From assembly GCF_900182815.1 (NCBI RefSeq), contig NZ_FXUA01000008.1:124001-188000 (forward strand): 64,000 bases of DNA, written 5' to 3'. The notes under the pieces were generated by a model. It was not told the DNA's origin. It worked only from the letters and a program-made list of their open reading frames with translations, and searched no databases. Position 1 is the stretch's first letter. Each line of letters starts with the position of its first letter. The DNA is from Algoriphagus winogradskyi (lineage in GTDB: Bacteria; Bacteroidota; Bacteroidia; Cytophagales; Cyclobacteriaceae). The position numbers were made by a program, and so were the translations under genes. This document shows positions 55,107 to 63,943 of this stretch, in pieces.

Positions 55107-58100
55107 ATGATTGATTCGGATATTCTTCTAACTACTACTAGCAAGGCTTTGTCGATTTTAAGAGACTCTAATGACTTCGAACATTCCGTTGCAAGATTTC
55201 TAGAGGAGATGGGACAGAGCTTACGCCTAGATTGCACTTACATCATCAGATGCCTGGATTCTTACCAGAATGGCGGAATGTGCTATGATTATGAATGGTG
55301 TAATAAAGATGTTGATTCTCGACTAAAGGGAGTTAAGTCAAAGATTCTTCTAAGTGCTAAAACAGGCCTAATCAAAGAAAGACTTCTATTAGATGGATGT
55401 TTTCATTCTAATGTTGACCCTAAGTATGATTTTTTTGCTGAATTCCAGGGTATCAGGAATATGAATGCTTGTTTGCTTGTACCCATTTGTGTCAATAAGG
55501 GGGTTTGGGGTGTGCTTGGTTTTGAATATAGCTTCTCCTTTCCTTACTTTTCTGATAGTTCTATTATACTCCTAAAGAATTTGGGAATAAGTCTTGGCTT
55601 CTTGATGCTCAGTCGCGAGAGTAAAAAACAACAGTTAGCGTGTGAACAAAAATATGGACGAATTATTGAAAATATCAGAGATGTTGTTTTCGAACTTGAT
55701 TTGGATTTCAGGTTTATCTATCTAAATGGAGGATGGGAAAGACTCTATGGCTTTAGTAAAGAGCAATCCATTGGAAAGTCTATTTTTTCCTTTATAGAAA
55801 AGACATTTATAGATTTTTTCCTAGGTGAGCTTAAAGTGCTTTCTAGTGGAGTTACACTTAAAATATCTCTGGATCTTCCACTCATAACAGCCAATGATGG
55901 CTTACGCTGGGTAAGAATTTCAGTCAAACGGCCTGTAGATGGGGAAACAAGTCTTTTAGGAACTATTCTCGATATCCATCAAAATAAACTTAATATGGTA
56001 AAATTGAGGGACAGCCGCTCTGCATTTAATTCACTTTTTCATACCGTTGAAGGCTTAATATTTATAGGAAATCCATCTACCAGATCCTATAGTTTAATAT
56101 CAAATAGAATTTCAAATTTTGGTTTGAGGCAAGAGGATTTTTTTAATAACCCGTCCTATTGGTATGAGATCGCACATCCAGACGATCGTTCACAGGTAGA
56201 GAAATTTATCCATAATTCTTGGATCCAGGACAGCCAAAAATTGGAGTATAGAATAATTAATATTTTTGGACAAACCCTCTGGGTTGAGAATAAAACATGG
56301 TTGGAATATGATCTGTCCGGAAAGCCATTCCGTCTGCATGGACGACTATCCGATATCACCAGAACTAAATCAAAAGAACTGGAATTAGTGGAAAGCGAGG
56401 AACGCTTTAAGGTTATTTCAGAAAACCTTCCTTTTCCACTTATTATGTGTTCATTGGAAAAGCTCGAGGTTCTGTATATTAATGAATTCTTTCTTGCTTT
56501 GATCTCACAAGGCAAGTCCGCCGTCAGACAGGATTTCAATTTAGATGATTTTGTCTTCCGTCCTGATTCTTCTATTTCCGTAAGAGAGTATATTCTTGAT
56601 GTAGTGGAGATAGATAACCTGGAGGTGTTGGTTCGTGAAGCAGACGGTAATCACTGGTATAGCCTTTCCTCTCAAAAACTTCCATATAACGGAGGATTTG
56701 TAGTGACTATAATCTTATATAATATCCATAAACGTAAACTAGCCGAAATTGAGCGTATAAGGCTGGAGGAGGTACTAGTAGCACTGGATCAGACCCAGAT
56801 CAGTTTTTCTATGGAAATGGAAGTGAGAGAGACATATTCAAAACTTCTTTCTACCCTGATTTTTTTTACCAAAAGTGAATATGGGTTTTTAGGAGAAGTG
56901 CTTTATGATGAGCATGGCTCCCCCTATCTCCGCTCAAATGCCATTAGAAATTCGGAATGTAACGAGGAGACTCAACGCTTTATAGACAGCCACATGGAGA
57001 AGGGGTTTGTCTTTAAAGAACTGGATAACTTAATAGGTCAGGTGCTTGTTTCAGGTTTATCCCTGATTTCAAATGAGGTAGGACAGTACATCCGCTCCAA
57101 TGCAAATATGCCTAAAGGGCATCCACAGCTCAAAAGATTTTTAGGAATACCAATTTATAAAGGGGAGCAGCTTATCGGTATGGTTGGACTTGCAAATAAA
57201 CAAAAATTGTATTCACAAGAGGACATAGATTTCTTACAGCCATTTATGTCAAGCTATGCAAACCTTATAGGTTTGGTAAATGAAAATAAAAAACGTGTTA
57301 AAGCTGAAAGCTTACATAAGGAATCTGAAAACCTCTATAAAATATTATCCGATAACGTGGATGATGTAGTTTCTCTTCATGACCTTCAGATGAACACAAA
57401 ATACGTTTCTCCTTCCATTGAGAGAGTTACAGGTTTCTTCCCTCAGGATCTTTTAAATAAAGATTTTTTCAAATACATCCATTTTACTCTTCCTAACTCA
57501 ATTGATTTTGAGAATTATCCAAAATTTGTGATCCCCATTACCCATAAAAAATCAGGGAAAATAATTCAGATAGAGATGATTTGGAAACCGCTCTATAATA
57601 ACCAAGGGAAACTTTATTCTTATCTCGCCACTTCCAGGGATGTCACAGACAGAGAATTGATCTTGGAAAAGCTCAATAAAACGCTGAATAACGAGAAAGA
57701 GCTAAACCAACTTAAATCAAGATTTATTGCGATGACTTCACATGAATTTAGAACTCCTTTAGCAACTATTTTCAGTAGCAACGATTTGCTTAGACGGATT
57801 CTTGGCCAACTTGATGAGAGGGATATTAAAAGCAAATCTCTAAAACACGTTGATAAAATAAATTCTCAACTTCTTAGGCTTAATCAAATGGTCACTGACG
57901 TACTGTTAATGGAGCAGAATTCAGACGGTAGGCTAAACGTCAACTTGAGTCTATTAAATTTTAATGATATTATAGTAGAAACACTTCAGGAAAACTTCTC
58001 ATTTGATGCCACAAATCCTTGTGTCTGCCTAAAACTTCCGAAATTATCTGTATACTTGAAATCCGATCGGACTTGGCTATCGTATATTATCAAAAATATT

Positions 58101-58418
58101 GTGGAGAATGCCCTTAAATACTCCAAAACTTCTGATAGATTACCAAACCTGTCCTTAAACAAAAAGAAAGATACAATTGTTCTATTAGTTCAGGATTATG
58201 GAATTGGCGTCCCAAAAAAGGAGCAGAAATTTATTTTTGATCCTTTTTACCGGTCTTCCAATGCAAGTAGCATTAAAGGTACTGGTCTTGGTCTCAGTAT
58301 AGTCTATGAATTGGTATTGAAGTTGGGGGGTAAAATTAACTTCAAAAGCAAAGAAAATCTTGGCACCTCTTTTTCAATAGTATTCCCCTATGACGCACAA
58401 AATTCTTCTCCTGGATGA
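55107..58418 (+). CDS. Multi-PAS/GAF sensor histidine kinase
   Basis: The 1103-residue cytoplasmic-type protein has no membrane segment or signal peptide. It starts with a GAF domain (about 1-165). Three PAS domains follow (about 185-300, 305-425 and 430-545), then a second GAF (about 560-735) and a fourth PAS (about 745-870). The transmitter begins at about 865. H879 in MTSHEFRTPL is the phosphorylated His. The ATPase boxes are IVENALKYS (N), DYGIGVP (G1) and GTGLGLSI (G2). No receiver is fused to it, but a receiver-like gene overlaps its last 29 bases, so the pair is coupled. The many sensors suggest it integrates several internal signals. Ligands are unknown. Confidence 0.92.
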   Translation: MIDSDILLTTTSKALSILRDSNDFEHSVARFLEEMGQSLRLDCTYIIRCLDSYQNGGMCYDYEWCNKDVDSRLKGVKSKILLSAKTGLIKERLLLDGCFHSNVDPKYDFFAEFQGIRNMNACLLVPICVNKGVWGVLGFEYSFSFPYFSDSSIILLKNLGISLGFLMLSRESKKQQLACEQKYGRIIENIRDVVFELDLDFRFIYLNGGWERLYGFSKEQSIGKSIFSFIEKTFIDFFLGELKVLSSGVTLKISLDLPLITANDGLRWVRISVKRPVDGETSLLGTILDIHQNKLNMVKLRDSRSAFNSLFHTVEGLIFIGNPSTRSYSLISNRISNFGLRQEDFFNNPSYWYEIAHPDDRSQVEKFIHNSWIQDSQKLEYRIINIFGQTLWVENKTWLEYDLSGKPFRLHGRLSDITRTKSKELELVESEERFKVISENLPFPLIMCSLEKLEVLYINEFFLALISQGKSAVRQDFNLDDFVFRPDSSISVREYILDVVEIDNLEVLVREADGNHWYSLSSQKLPYNGGFVVTIILYNIHKRKLAEIERIRLEEVLVALDQTQISFSMEMEVRETYSKLLSTLIFFTKSEYGFLGEVLYDEHGSPYLRSNAIRNSECNEETQRFIDSHMEKGFVFKELDNLIGQVLVSGLSLISNEVGQYIRSNANMPKGHPQLKRFLGIPIYKGEQLIGMVGLANKQKLYSQEDIDFLQPFMSSYANLIGLVNENKKRVKAESLHKESENLYKILSDNVDDVVSLHDLQMNTKYVSPSIERVTGFFPQDLLNKDFFKYIHFTLPNSIDFENYPKFVIPITHKKSGKIIQIEMIWKPLYNNQGKLYSYLATSRDVTDRELILEKLNKTLNNEKELNQLKSRFIAMTSHEFRTPLATIFSSNDLLRRILGQLDERDIKSKSLKHVDKINSQLLRLNQMVTDVLLMEQNSDGRLNVNLSLLNFNDIIVETLQENFSFDATNPCVCLKLPKLSVYLKSDRTWLSYIIKNIVENALKYSKTSDRLPNLSLNKKKDTIVLLVQDYGIGVPKKEQKFIFDPFYRSSNASSIKGTGLGLSIVYELVLKLGGKINFKSKENLGTSFSIVFPYDAQNSSPG

Positions 58419-58863
58419 TGGAGAAAGCCTATACAAGACGTATAACACCACATTCAGGAAGAATGGCTTAGAATCAATTTGTTTAATTGAGCTTAGCGAA
58501 ATTGCAGAAGTGTTACTTAAAAATGAAGTGGACATAGTGCTTGTTGATACTAAACATATTTCAGAAAATACTCTTTATCAGATAGTTGCAGAGATTAGCT
58601 TACCTGAAAATCAAAACCTTCCTTTTATATTTCTTGGTAGTGATATTATCGATAGCGACAAATTCGACTTTAGTTTGAAAATTATTTTATGCTTACCTAT
58701 TAGCCCAGAGTTGCTAGTAAATACCATAAAAAATGTTCTTGGCGAAAAGATAAGAAGAGAAGAATGGGGTAAACAGGACGAAAGAAATACAAACATTTTA
58801 TCCCTTGCTAGACTCAAAATTGATTCAATAAGTGCTGAAAGGAGACTACAGTCTGGGGAGTAA
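58390..58863 (+). CDS. Divergent receiver-domain protein coupled to the histidine kinase
   Basis: The 157-residue protein has the receiver fold with acidic pair residues in ILLLDDGE and an Asp in IVLVDTKH. The Lys after strand 5 appears replaced (ILCLPISPEL instead of LxKPF). This suggests altered phosphorylation or a pseudo-receiver. It overlaps the kinase by 29 bp, so it is probably its direct partner. A C-terminal helical tail (about 120-157) has no known output motif. Confidence 0.8.
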   Translation: MTHKILLLDDGESLYKTYNTTFRKNGLESICLIELSEIAEVLLKNEVDIVLVDTKHISENTLYQIVAEISLPENQNLPFIFLGSDIIDSDKFDFSLKIILCLPISPELLVNTIKNVLGEKIRREEWGKQDERNTNILSLARLKIDSISAERRLQSGE

Positions 58864-58907
58864 GTCCACAGATTGATTTTAGAGTTTGTAACCGGCTGTT
58901 AGTACAA

Positions 58908-59300
58908 TTAATTACTTTGTATGCATTCCGCATATCCATCTATGAGCTGCAAAATATCATTCCGCAAGTGATCAAGCGAAAATGGCTTTAAAATACAAAG
59001 ATCAAAGGTGTGTCCTTGCAATTCTTCTTCAGAAAGTAAATCAAATGCGGATATGGCAATAATAGGTAGCTTTCTTGTTATTGTATTCTCCCTCAGAACT
59101 TTCAGGAATTGATATCCGTCCATGTAAGGCATTTTGAGGTCAGTCACAATGATATCCGGTAAATTATCGGTATTAATCTGGTCAATAGCATCAATTCCAT
59201 TGCTTGCTACTTGGACTTGGAAATTATTCACTTCGAGAAATCGTTGAAGCATAAGACGATTGATCATACTGTCTTCTACAACTAATATTTTTTTCTTCAT
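58908..59300 (-). CDS. Single-domain response regulator (receiver)
   Basis: The protein (about 130 residues from the ATG at 59300) is a receiver with VVEDSMINRLML, phosphoacceptor Asp in IIVTDLKMPYMDG, Ser in AISAFD and Lys in CILKPFS. It resembles the receiver modules of hybrid kinases more than CheY. The ATG at 59300 fits the KKKILVVED start; the 13 residues further upstream are rejected. It is convergent with the kinase/receiver pair and may be phosphorylated by the same kinase. Confidence 0.9.
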   Translation of the reverse strand: MKKKILVVEDSMINRLMLQRFLEVNNFQVQVASNGIDAIDQINTDNLPDIIVTDLKMPYMDGYQFLKVLRENTITRKLPIIAISAFDLLSEEELQGHTFDLCILKPFSLDHLRNDILQLIDGYAECIQSN

Positions 59301-59695
59301 GGATCTATAGGTTTGGAATAGGTGTAATTTTAAATACAAATAAGTTGACTGGCTTGGACATTAATAAAGCACACAGAATTAAGCCGATTCTAGCTTCCGG
59401 GGAAATGACCTTTTTTTCAGACTGAATCTGGAAGTGCTTACGATTTAAAAATAAGTTAACCCTTGTATTCATTTCTTAGGAAATAGGAATTGCCTGATTG
59501 AGGAAATGATTAGGAAAGCACACTTTAAGTGCATAGAACTATAGATTAAGAAAAAAAATCAAACTATGGGTTCTAAAATCAAAAAAAGAGATGCTTACGC
59601 CTTGGTTATTTGGGATTCACTTTGATATCATATTATAACCGTTAATTTACCTTTTTTTTTAATAGGATCAATAGAAAAAATAAAAAATTATGGAT

Positions 59696-59889
59696 AAACG
59701 CAATTCTGCCAGTAGCCAAATTCCTTTATGCTCCACCTCGACTTCGCTCGGTGCCCGTTAGTTTTGGTTTTTGGGGATTAGGGGAAAATTCGGCGTATGC
59801 CGCATTTTCCCCTAATCCCTTTAATAACCTCAAATCCGGTGGCCGGGCTAAGTCGAGGCCATTGTGACCTACTGGCAAAGAAGCGTATA
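59696..59889 (-). repeat. Dispersed intergenic repeat, family 2, copy 2 (inverted)
   Basis: Read on the minus strand it begins TATACGCTTCTTTGCCAGTAG and ends CTGGCAGAATTGCGTTT, matching copy 1. It shares CTCGACTTAGCCCGGCCAC and TTTGAGGTTATT. The internal palindrome here is nearly perfect (59774-59819). Confidence 0.8.
59774..59819. other. Long near-perfect hairpin inside the family 2 repeat
   Basis: GGGATTAGGGGAAAAT (59774-59789) is the reverse complement of ATTTTCCCCTAATCCC (59804-59819), and a further CGGC/GCCG pair lies in the loop. The hairpin could be a transcription terminator or a cruciform. It has no T-run. Confidence 0.75.
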
Positions 59890-60274
59890 ATCAGAATAAA
59901 AAATGCCATTTTTTTTAAACCCAAACTACACCATTTGTTGCTAGGTAGATTTTTTCTTCTTAGGAAAATCCTATTCCGACCCATAAGCGCTCATTTCATT
60001 TACAATCTACTTCAAAAACTAAAAATCTCTCCATTAGCGCTATTGTAGCTAATAAAAATGTATTTCTTTTGAGACTAAGTGCTTTTGGAGCTAATAGTAC
60101 TCTACATTGCTTTATTCGAAGTTTTCTTAGCACAATGCTTTTTAAGGTGATGTTCAGTCAAAAAGTTGTAAGACCTACTACTAAGAGGCTCAAATGCTAA
60201 TAGTTAAAGTTTGGTTTTTTGACTTGGTAGATTTGAGATTGTGTTTTTTCAAGAAAGTTAAGATGTAAAAATTT

Positions 60275-60877
60275 ATGATTAATTACTTCAGAAAGGTATT
60301 TACGGGCTATAAGCGGGTGGAAAAAGTTGTAGAGGGAATGGACACTACCTTTTTTTATATGGGACAATTAGTTAGGTTCAGTCCTATTACGATGATAAAG
60401 GAACTTAGATTTAAGCAAGTAACAGAAAAATTTACTCAGGTTTCTTCCAAACTTTCTATTACAGAGATTTTAGATCGTATCGGGCCAAATTCAGGGTTGG
60501 CGAATGCCAAGATAAAAGTTCATATAAAGGAAGATAACACCTTACTTAAAGTGCATAGACATGTTACTAAAATTGGAAATTTCAATACCAGCTATTATGA
60601 ATTTTATATTGAGGATGAGCTCGTGGCAGTCTTCTTAAGAAAATATGATTATGGTAGAAGTTTTGCTTCTACAATCAGTAAAATTCATCCAGAAATTGTA
60701 ATAACCTCAGTAAAGTCCGGGGAAAAATATCTTTTCAACCATCAAGAGGAAGGGAATCAAGTGATTGCTGAATTTTTTGGACATACCCAAATCTGGGTAA
60801 TTGTCAAGGGGATTAAATTGAATAAGCTTATAGACAATTGGGGGCTGAATTACTCCCAAAAAAAGGAACTGGCTTAA
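60275..60877 (+). CDS. Hypothetical cytoplasmic protein, unknown family
   Basis: The 200-residue protein has no signal peptide or membrane helix. I recognise no domain. It begins with a helical, basic N-terminus (INYFRKVFTGYKRVEKVV), and the middle has alternating beta strands (NAKIKVHIKEDNTLLKVHRHV, YYEFYIEDELVAVFLRKYD). The even hydrophobic pattern and compact length suggest one folded domain. It is monocistronic between intergenic regions. Confidence 0.65.
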   Translation: MINYFRKVFTGYKRVEKVVEGMDTTFFYMGQLVRFSPITMIKELRFKQVTEKFTQVSSKLSITEILDRIGPNSGLANAKIKVHIKEDNTLLKVHRHVTKIGNFNTSYYEFYIEDELVAVFLRKYDYGRSFASTISKIHPEIVITSVKSGEKYLFNHQEEGNQVIAEFFGHTQIWVIVKGIKLNKLIDNWGLNYSQKKELA

Positions 60878-60924
60878 TACTATAATCTGAGTTGAGTATA
60901 CCGGAAGTTTCCATCTTACTTACT

Positions 60925-61038
60925 ATGAAGGTGAAGATAAACGTTAACCAAAAAACATATGGCCTTTCTATTTGGATTGAGGAGTATCATTTTTTTAATG
61001 AAATGAATCTGAAGAATTACCTATCACAAAATAGTTAA
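60925..61038 (+). CDS. Possible 37-residue small ORF
   Basis: ATG at 60925 to TAA at 61036-61038 encodes KVKINVNQKTYGLSIWIEEY and more. It begins 47 bases after the preceding gene. No family or signal is recognised, and it may be chance. The surrounding 60878-61144 gap holds nothing else I can support. Confidence 0.15.
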   Translation: MKVKINVNQKTYGLSIWIEEYHFFNEMNLKNYLSQNS

Positions 61039-61144
61039 ACCGCTTTGGACCTATCTATTGAGATACTCCAGCTCACTTTATAGGTATTGCGATGGCTAGT
61101 TGAGCAAAAAAGTTGTGCCGCTGTCGAGCTTGCGGAAAACTATT

Positions 61145-61858
61145 CTAATGAGACCTTTCTTTGAAATCTATAACTTTAGCTTTCAATTCCTGAAAAAAGC
61201 CTCTTCTAAGAGGGATGGTTTGCTTTTCCACGATAAGTTCCTTGGAATTTATCGAGTGTACAAAAGATAAATTTACAATATAAGATTTGTGAACTCGTAT
61301 GAAGCGCTCTTCTGGTAAGTGGCTCATCACATCTTTCAGTATATCACGCATAGTAAACTGCTTTTCTTTGGTGTACACTTTTGTGTAAAGCCCATCTGCC
61401 TTTAGAAACATAATCTCATCTTCCAATAAGGATATGATATGTCCTCTGTCGCGGATTTGTAAAGTACGTTTTTTTGGAGAAGATGATTTATGCTCAAATG
61501 CCCTGAATGCAAGGTATAGACTAGACCGTAACCTTTCCTCAGAAAATGGTTTAAGAATATATCCTTCGTTTGGAACATTGGCTACTCTTTCTAGAAAGTT
61601 CAAATCTGAATAGGCTGTGATAAACACTGTTGGAATATCCTTTGACTTCCTGATTTGCCTGGTTAAGTCAATTCCATCCACGTTGCCATCTAATAAGATA
61701 TCCATCAGGATCAAATCAGGAGAATTTTCTTTTAGGTAATCTATTACTTCGGTGGCATTTTTTAATATATGGGCGGTCTCATATTCCAAATGACTAAGAA
61801 GATCTTGGATGTTTTCTGCTAACTCATCCTCATTTTCTACAATTAGAATTTTTTTCAT
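61145..61858 (-). CDS. LytTR-family response regulator
   Basis: The 237-residue protein has an N-terminal receiver (about 1-120; VENEDELAE, phosphoacceptor Asp in LILMDILLDG, Thr in FITAYSD, Lys in YILKPFS). A LytTR DNA-binding domain follows (about 135-235; IMFLKADGLYTKVYT, ERFIRVHKSYIVNL). LytTR proteins bind direct repeats in promoters. Its kinase is not adjacent, so the partner may be the sensor at 55.1 kb or one outside the window. The long AT-rich region upstream (61859-62498) may hold its target or promoter. Confidence 0.95.
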   Translation of the reverse strand: MKKILIVENEDELAENIQDLLSHLEYETAHILKNATEVIDYLKENSPDLILMDILLDGNVDGIDLTRQIRKSKDIPTVFITAYSDLNFLERVANVPNEGYILKPFSEERLRSSLYLAFRAFEHKSSSPKKRTLQIRDRGHIISLLEDEIMFLKADGLYTKVYTKEKQFTMRDILKDVMSHLPEERFIRVHKSYIVNLSFVHSINSKELIVEKQTIPLRRGFFQELKAKVIDFKERSH

Positions 61859-62498
61859 TAATCTGCTTTTTATTCCTCATTCGAAGGTAAAAGGAATAAT
61901 TTAAACGGGACAAATCTTTGGTAGTTAAATTAAAAAAAATATGTCTTGCTAATACGAATTAATATTTTCAATAATTCTCTTAAAGATGTTTATTATTAAT
62001 GTTTTATTGAATATGTTTTTCCTGATTGTTCTTTTTGTTTACAAAATTATTCCTTTTGTTGTATTTGGTTGGATTATTAGTTGTTTATTTGTATTTAATT
62101 AATGTTAGTAAATCCTCATATTTCAATTGTTGTTATACTTTTTAAATAGGGTGAATTTCAGGATCACCACACAATTATCAAGCTTTTCTTTTAGTTACTT
62201 TTCTTTTTGTTTACAAAATTTTGCATATAACATATAATTCGTTCAATACTCTAAATTTCAGTTTTAAGTCTACGTTTAAATGGTGTTATTACATACGGAT
62301 TTAAAGGGAAATTCATGTCATTAATAGATATATAAGGCGTTCTTTTGTTTTTCGAACTAAATTCTAACTTAATGTTTTCAAAGCAGGGTTAATTTTTGGT
62401 TAATCCAGTCTTAGATTCTGGCTTTTAGTTTTTATTGAAATAAATGTACTCGCTGTCCAGGTAGCCAAATCTTTCAGGTTATCCTTTGCAATCATTAT
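61859..62498. other. AT-rich intergenic region of about 640 bp with an exact direct repeat
   Basis: No gene is seen. The 20-mer starting TTCTTTTTGTTTACAAAA occurs exactly at 62029-62048 and 62201-62220, 172 bases apart, in the same direction. It lies between the LytTR regulator and the OmpA-SPOR gene, which are divergent. Regulatory use is possible but unproven. Confidence 0.5.
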
Positions 62499-63806
62499 AT
62501 GAAGAGATTATATTCTTTCCTTATTTTAATAGGTCTCATTAACGCTAATTTGCTTATTGAGATACCCCAAGCTCTGGGCAGTAGAATAGAAAAAGTCTAT
62601 ATGCCTAGCAAAAAAGATTCCCTCAGTAATTTGGGAGCTAAATTTGTCTTTGATCCCACTTTTCATCAGAGAGCCAAGCCGGTTGATGATAGCAGAATTT
62701 CTTCTTCTAAAAAGAATATAGCAGATACTAGGGTGTTAAACTCCCGGTCTAAGCAATCAAATTCAATGGTCCTGCTAGTTAAGGACAGGGGTACTGGAAA
62801 GCCTATTGACAATACCTTAGTTGTTTTAAAATTATATGAGACCGATACTTATACTGAATACAAAACAGATGATTTGGGTGAAATCAGTATTCCTCTCACA
62901 TTTTCTGATTCCTTGGTGCATATTTCAATAGCAGCTTCGGGATATGTAAGCATCCCGGAGTGTACCATTCCGGTCTGGGATACTGCTCACTTAGAAGTCA
63001 TCTTACAGCCTTTGCAACTAAATGAAAATTTAGTTTTGGCTAGGCTCGGGGCCGCTGAGAATGGAAAAACCTTAACAGAATCTGATTACCGCTCACTTGA
63101 CAACCTAATCCAACTTCTTCATCTAAATCCTGATGTTCGGGTTGATTTAAAAAATCATGCTGATTCTAAGCATGGACACTATTATAATCAACGTATCTCT
63201 GAAAAAAGAGCCAAACTAATTGTTTCCTATCTAATCAATAAGGGATTAGACCCTAATAGAATCTATTCCGTTTCATATGGCGACTCCTATCCTTTAGTAC
63301 CATGCACGCTGAATTGCACAAAAAAGCAATTCACCGAAAATAGTAGGACGGAGGTTGTGTTTTTTAAAGGAGAATTTCACTATCAACCATATAAATATCC
63401 AGATTTTGATATCGAGATGCAGGCTGTAGTACATACTGGGTCTAAGGTGACATTGCTGGAAACCAAGTCTACCATCTCTTCCGTGGATTCATTAGATAAT
63501 TCTGTGATCCCCTCGTTGAAAGATTCCTTACATTTGACAAAGTCTTCAATTGGGGATACAGAAGTATCTCCGTTTTATTATCTGGTTACGAATGGTTTTT
63601 CGGATTTGGAAGCTGCTTATGCATGGGCAAATTACCTTAGAGGTAATTTCACCCAAGAGGTATTTGTGCTCCCACCCTCATCTAAGCAAAATAAATTTTT
63701 GGTAGCTTTGGATAGATATGTACAGCTGGAGCAAGCGTTGACTGAAATAAAGGATTATAGTGATTCTGCTCCTCATTTGAATATTTGGCTTTATTATCTA
63801 GAATAG
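62499..63806 (+). CDS. OmpA-family protein with C-terminal SPOR-like domain
   Basis: The 435-residue protein has a signal peptide (KRLYSFLILIGLINANLL), a low-complexity segment and a regulatory beta domain (about 90-170, VKDRGTGKPIDNTLVVLKLYE). The OmpA domain spans about 190-295 (LNPDVRVDLKNHADSKHGHYY, SRTEVVFF). A SPOR-like region follows (about 360-435, PFYYLVTNGFSDLEAAYAW). The OmpA-to-SPOR half is paralogous to the 51755 lipoprotein, including the YxYPxxD segment between the domains. It may anchor another surface complex. It starts after a long AT-rich leader and may be regulated by the divergent LytTR gene. Confidence 0.88.
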   Translation: MKRLYSFLILIGLINANLLIEIPQALGSRIEKVYMPSKKDSLSNLGAKFVFDPTFHQRAKPVDDSRISSSKKNIADTRVLNSRSKQSNSMVLLVKDRGTGKPIDNTLVVLKLYETDTYTEYKTDDLGEISIPLTFSDSLVHISIAASGYVSIPECTIPVWDTAHLEVILQPLQLNENLVLARLGAAENGKTLTESDYRSLDNLIQLLHLNPDVRVDLKNHADSKHGHYYNQRISEKRAKLIVSYLINKGLDPNRIYSVSYGDSYPLVPCTLNCTKKQFTENSRTEVVFFKGEFHYQPYKYPDFDIEMQAVVHTGSKVTLLETKSTISSVDSLDNSVIPSLKDSLHLTKSSIGDTEVSPFYYLVTNGFSDLEAAYAWANYLRGNFTQEVFVLPPSSKQNKFLVALDRYVQLEQALTEIKDYSDSAPHLNIWLYYLE

Positions 63807-63943
63807 GTGTTTGCTGATCATTTCTATTAATCTTTTTAGAATTAGTTAGTTATATTATTGGCATGTTATCAATGCCTTAAGATTTAAAATTGTAATTGTT
63901 TTGCCCCTTGGGCGTTAATATTTTTCTATTGATTTTAACTAAT

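Larger units (their letters stand above)
59301..60274. other. Intergenic region of about 970 bp with a family 2 repeat
   Basis: One repeat (59696-59889) with a strong internal hairpin lies in it. No gene is seen in the remainder. ORFs inside the repeat are not coding. Confidence 0.6.
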
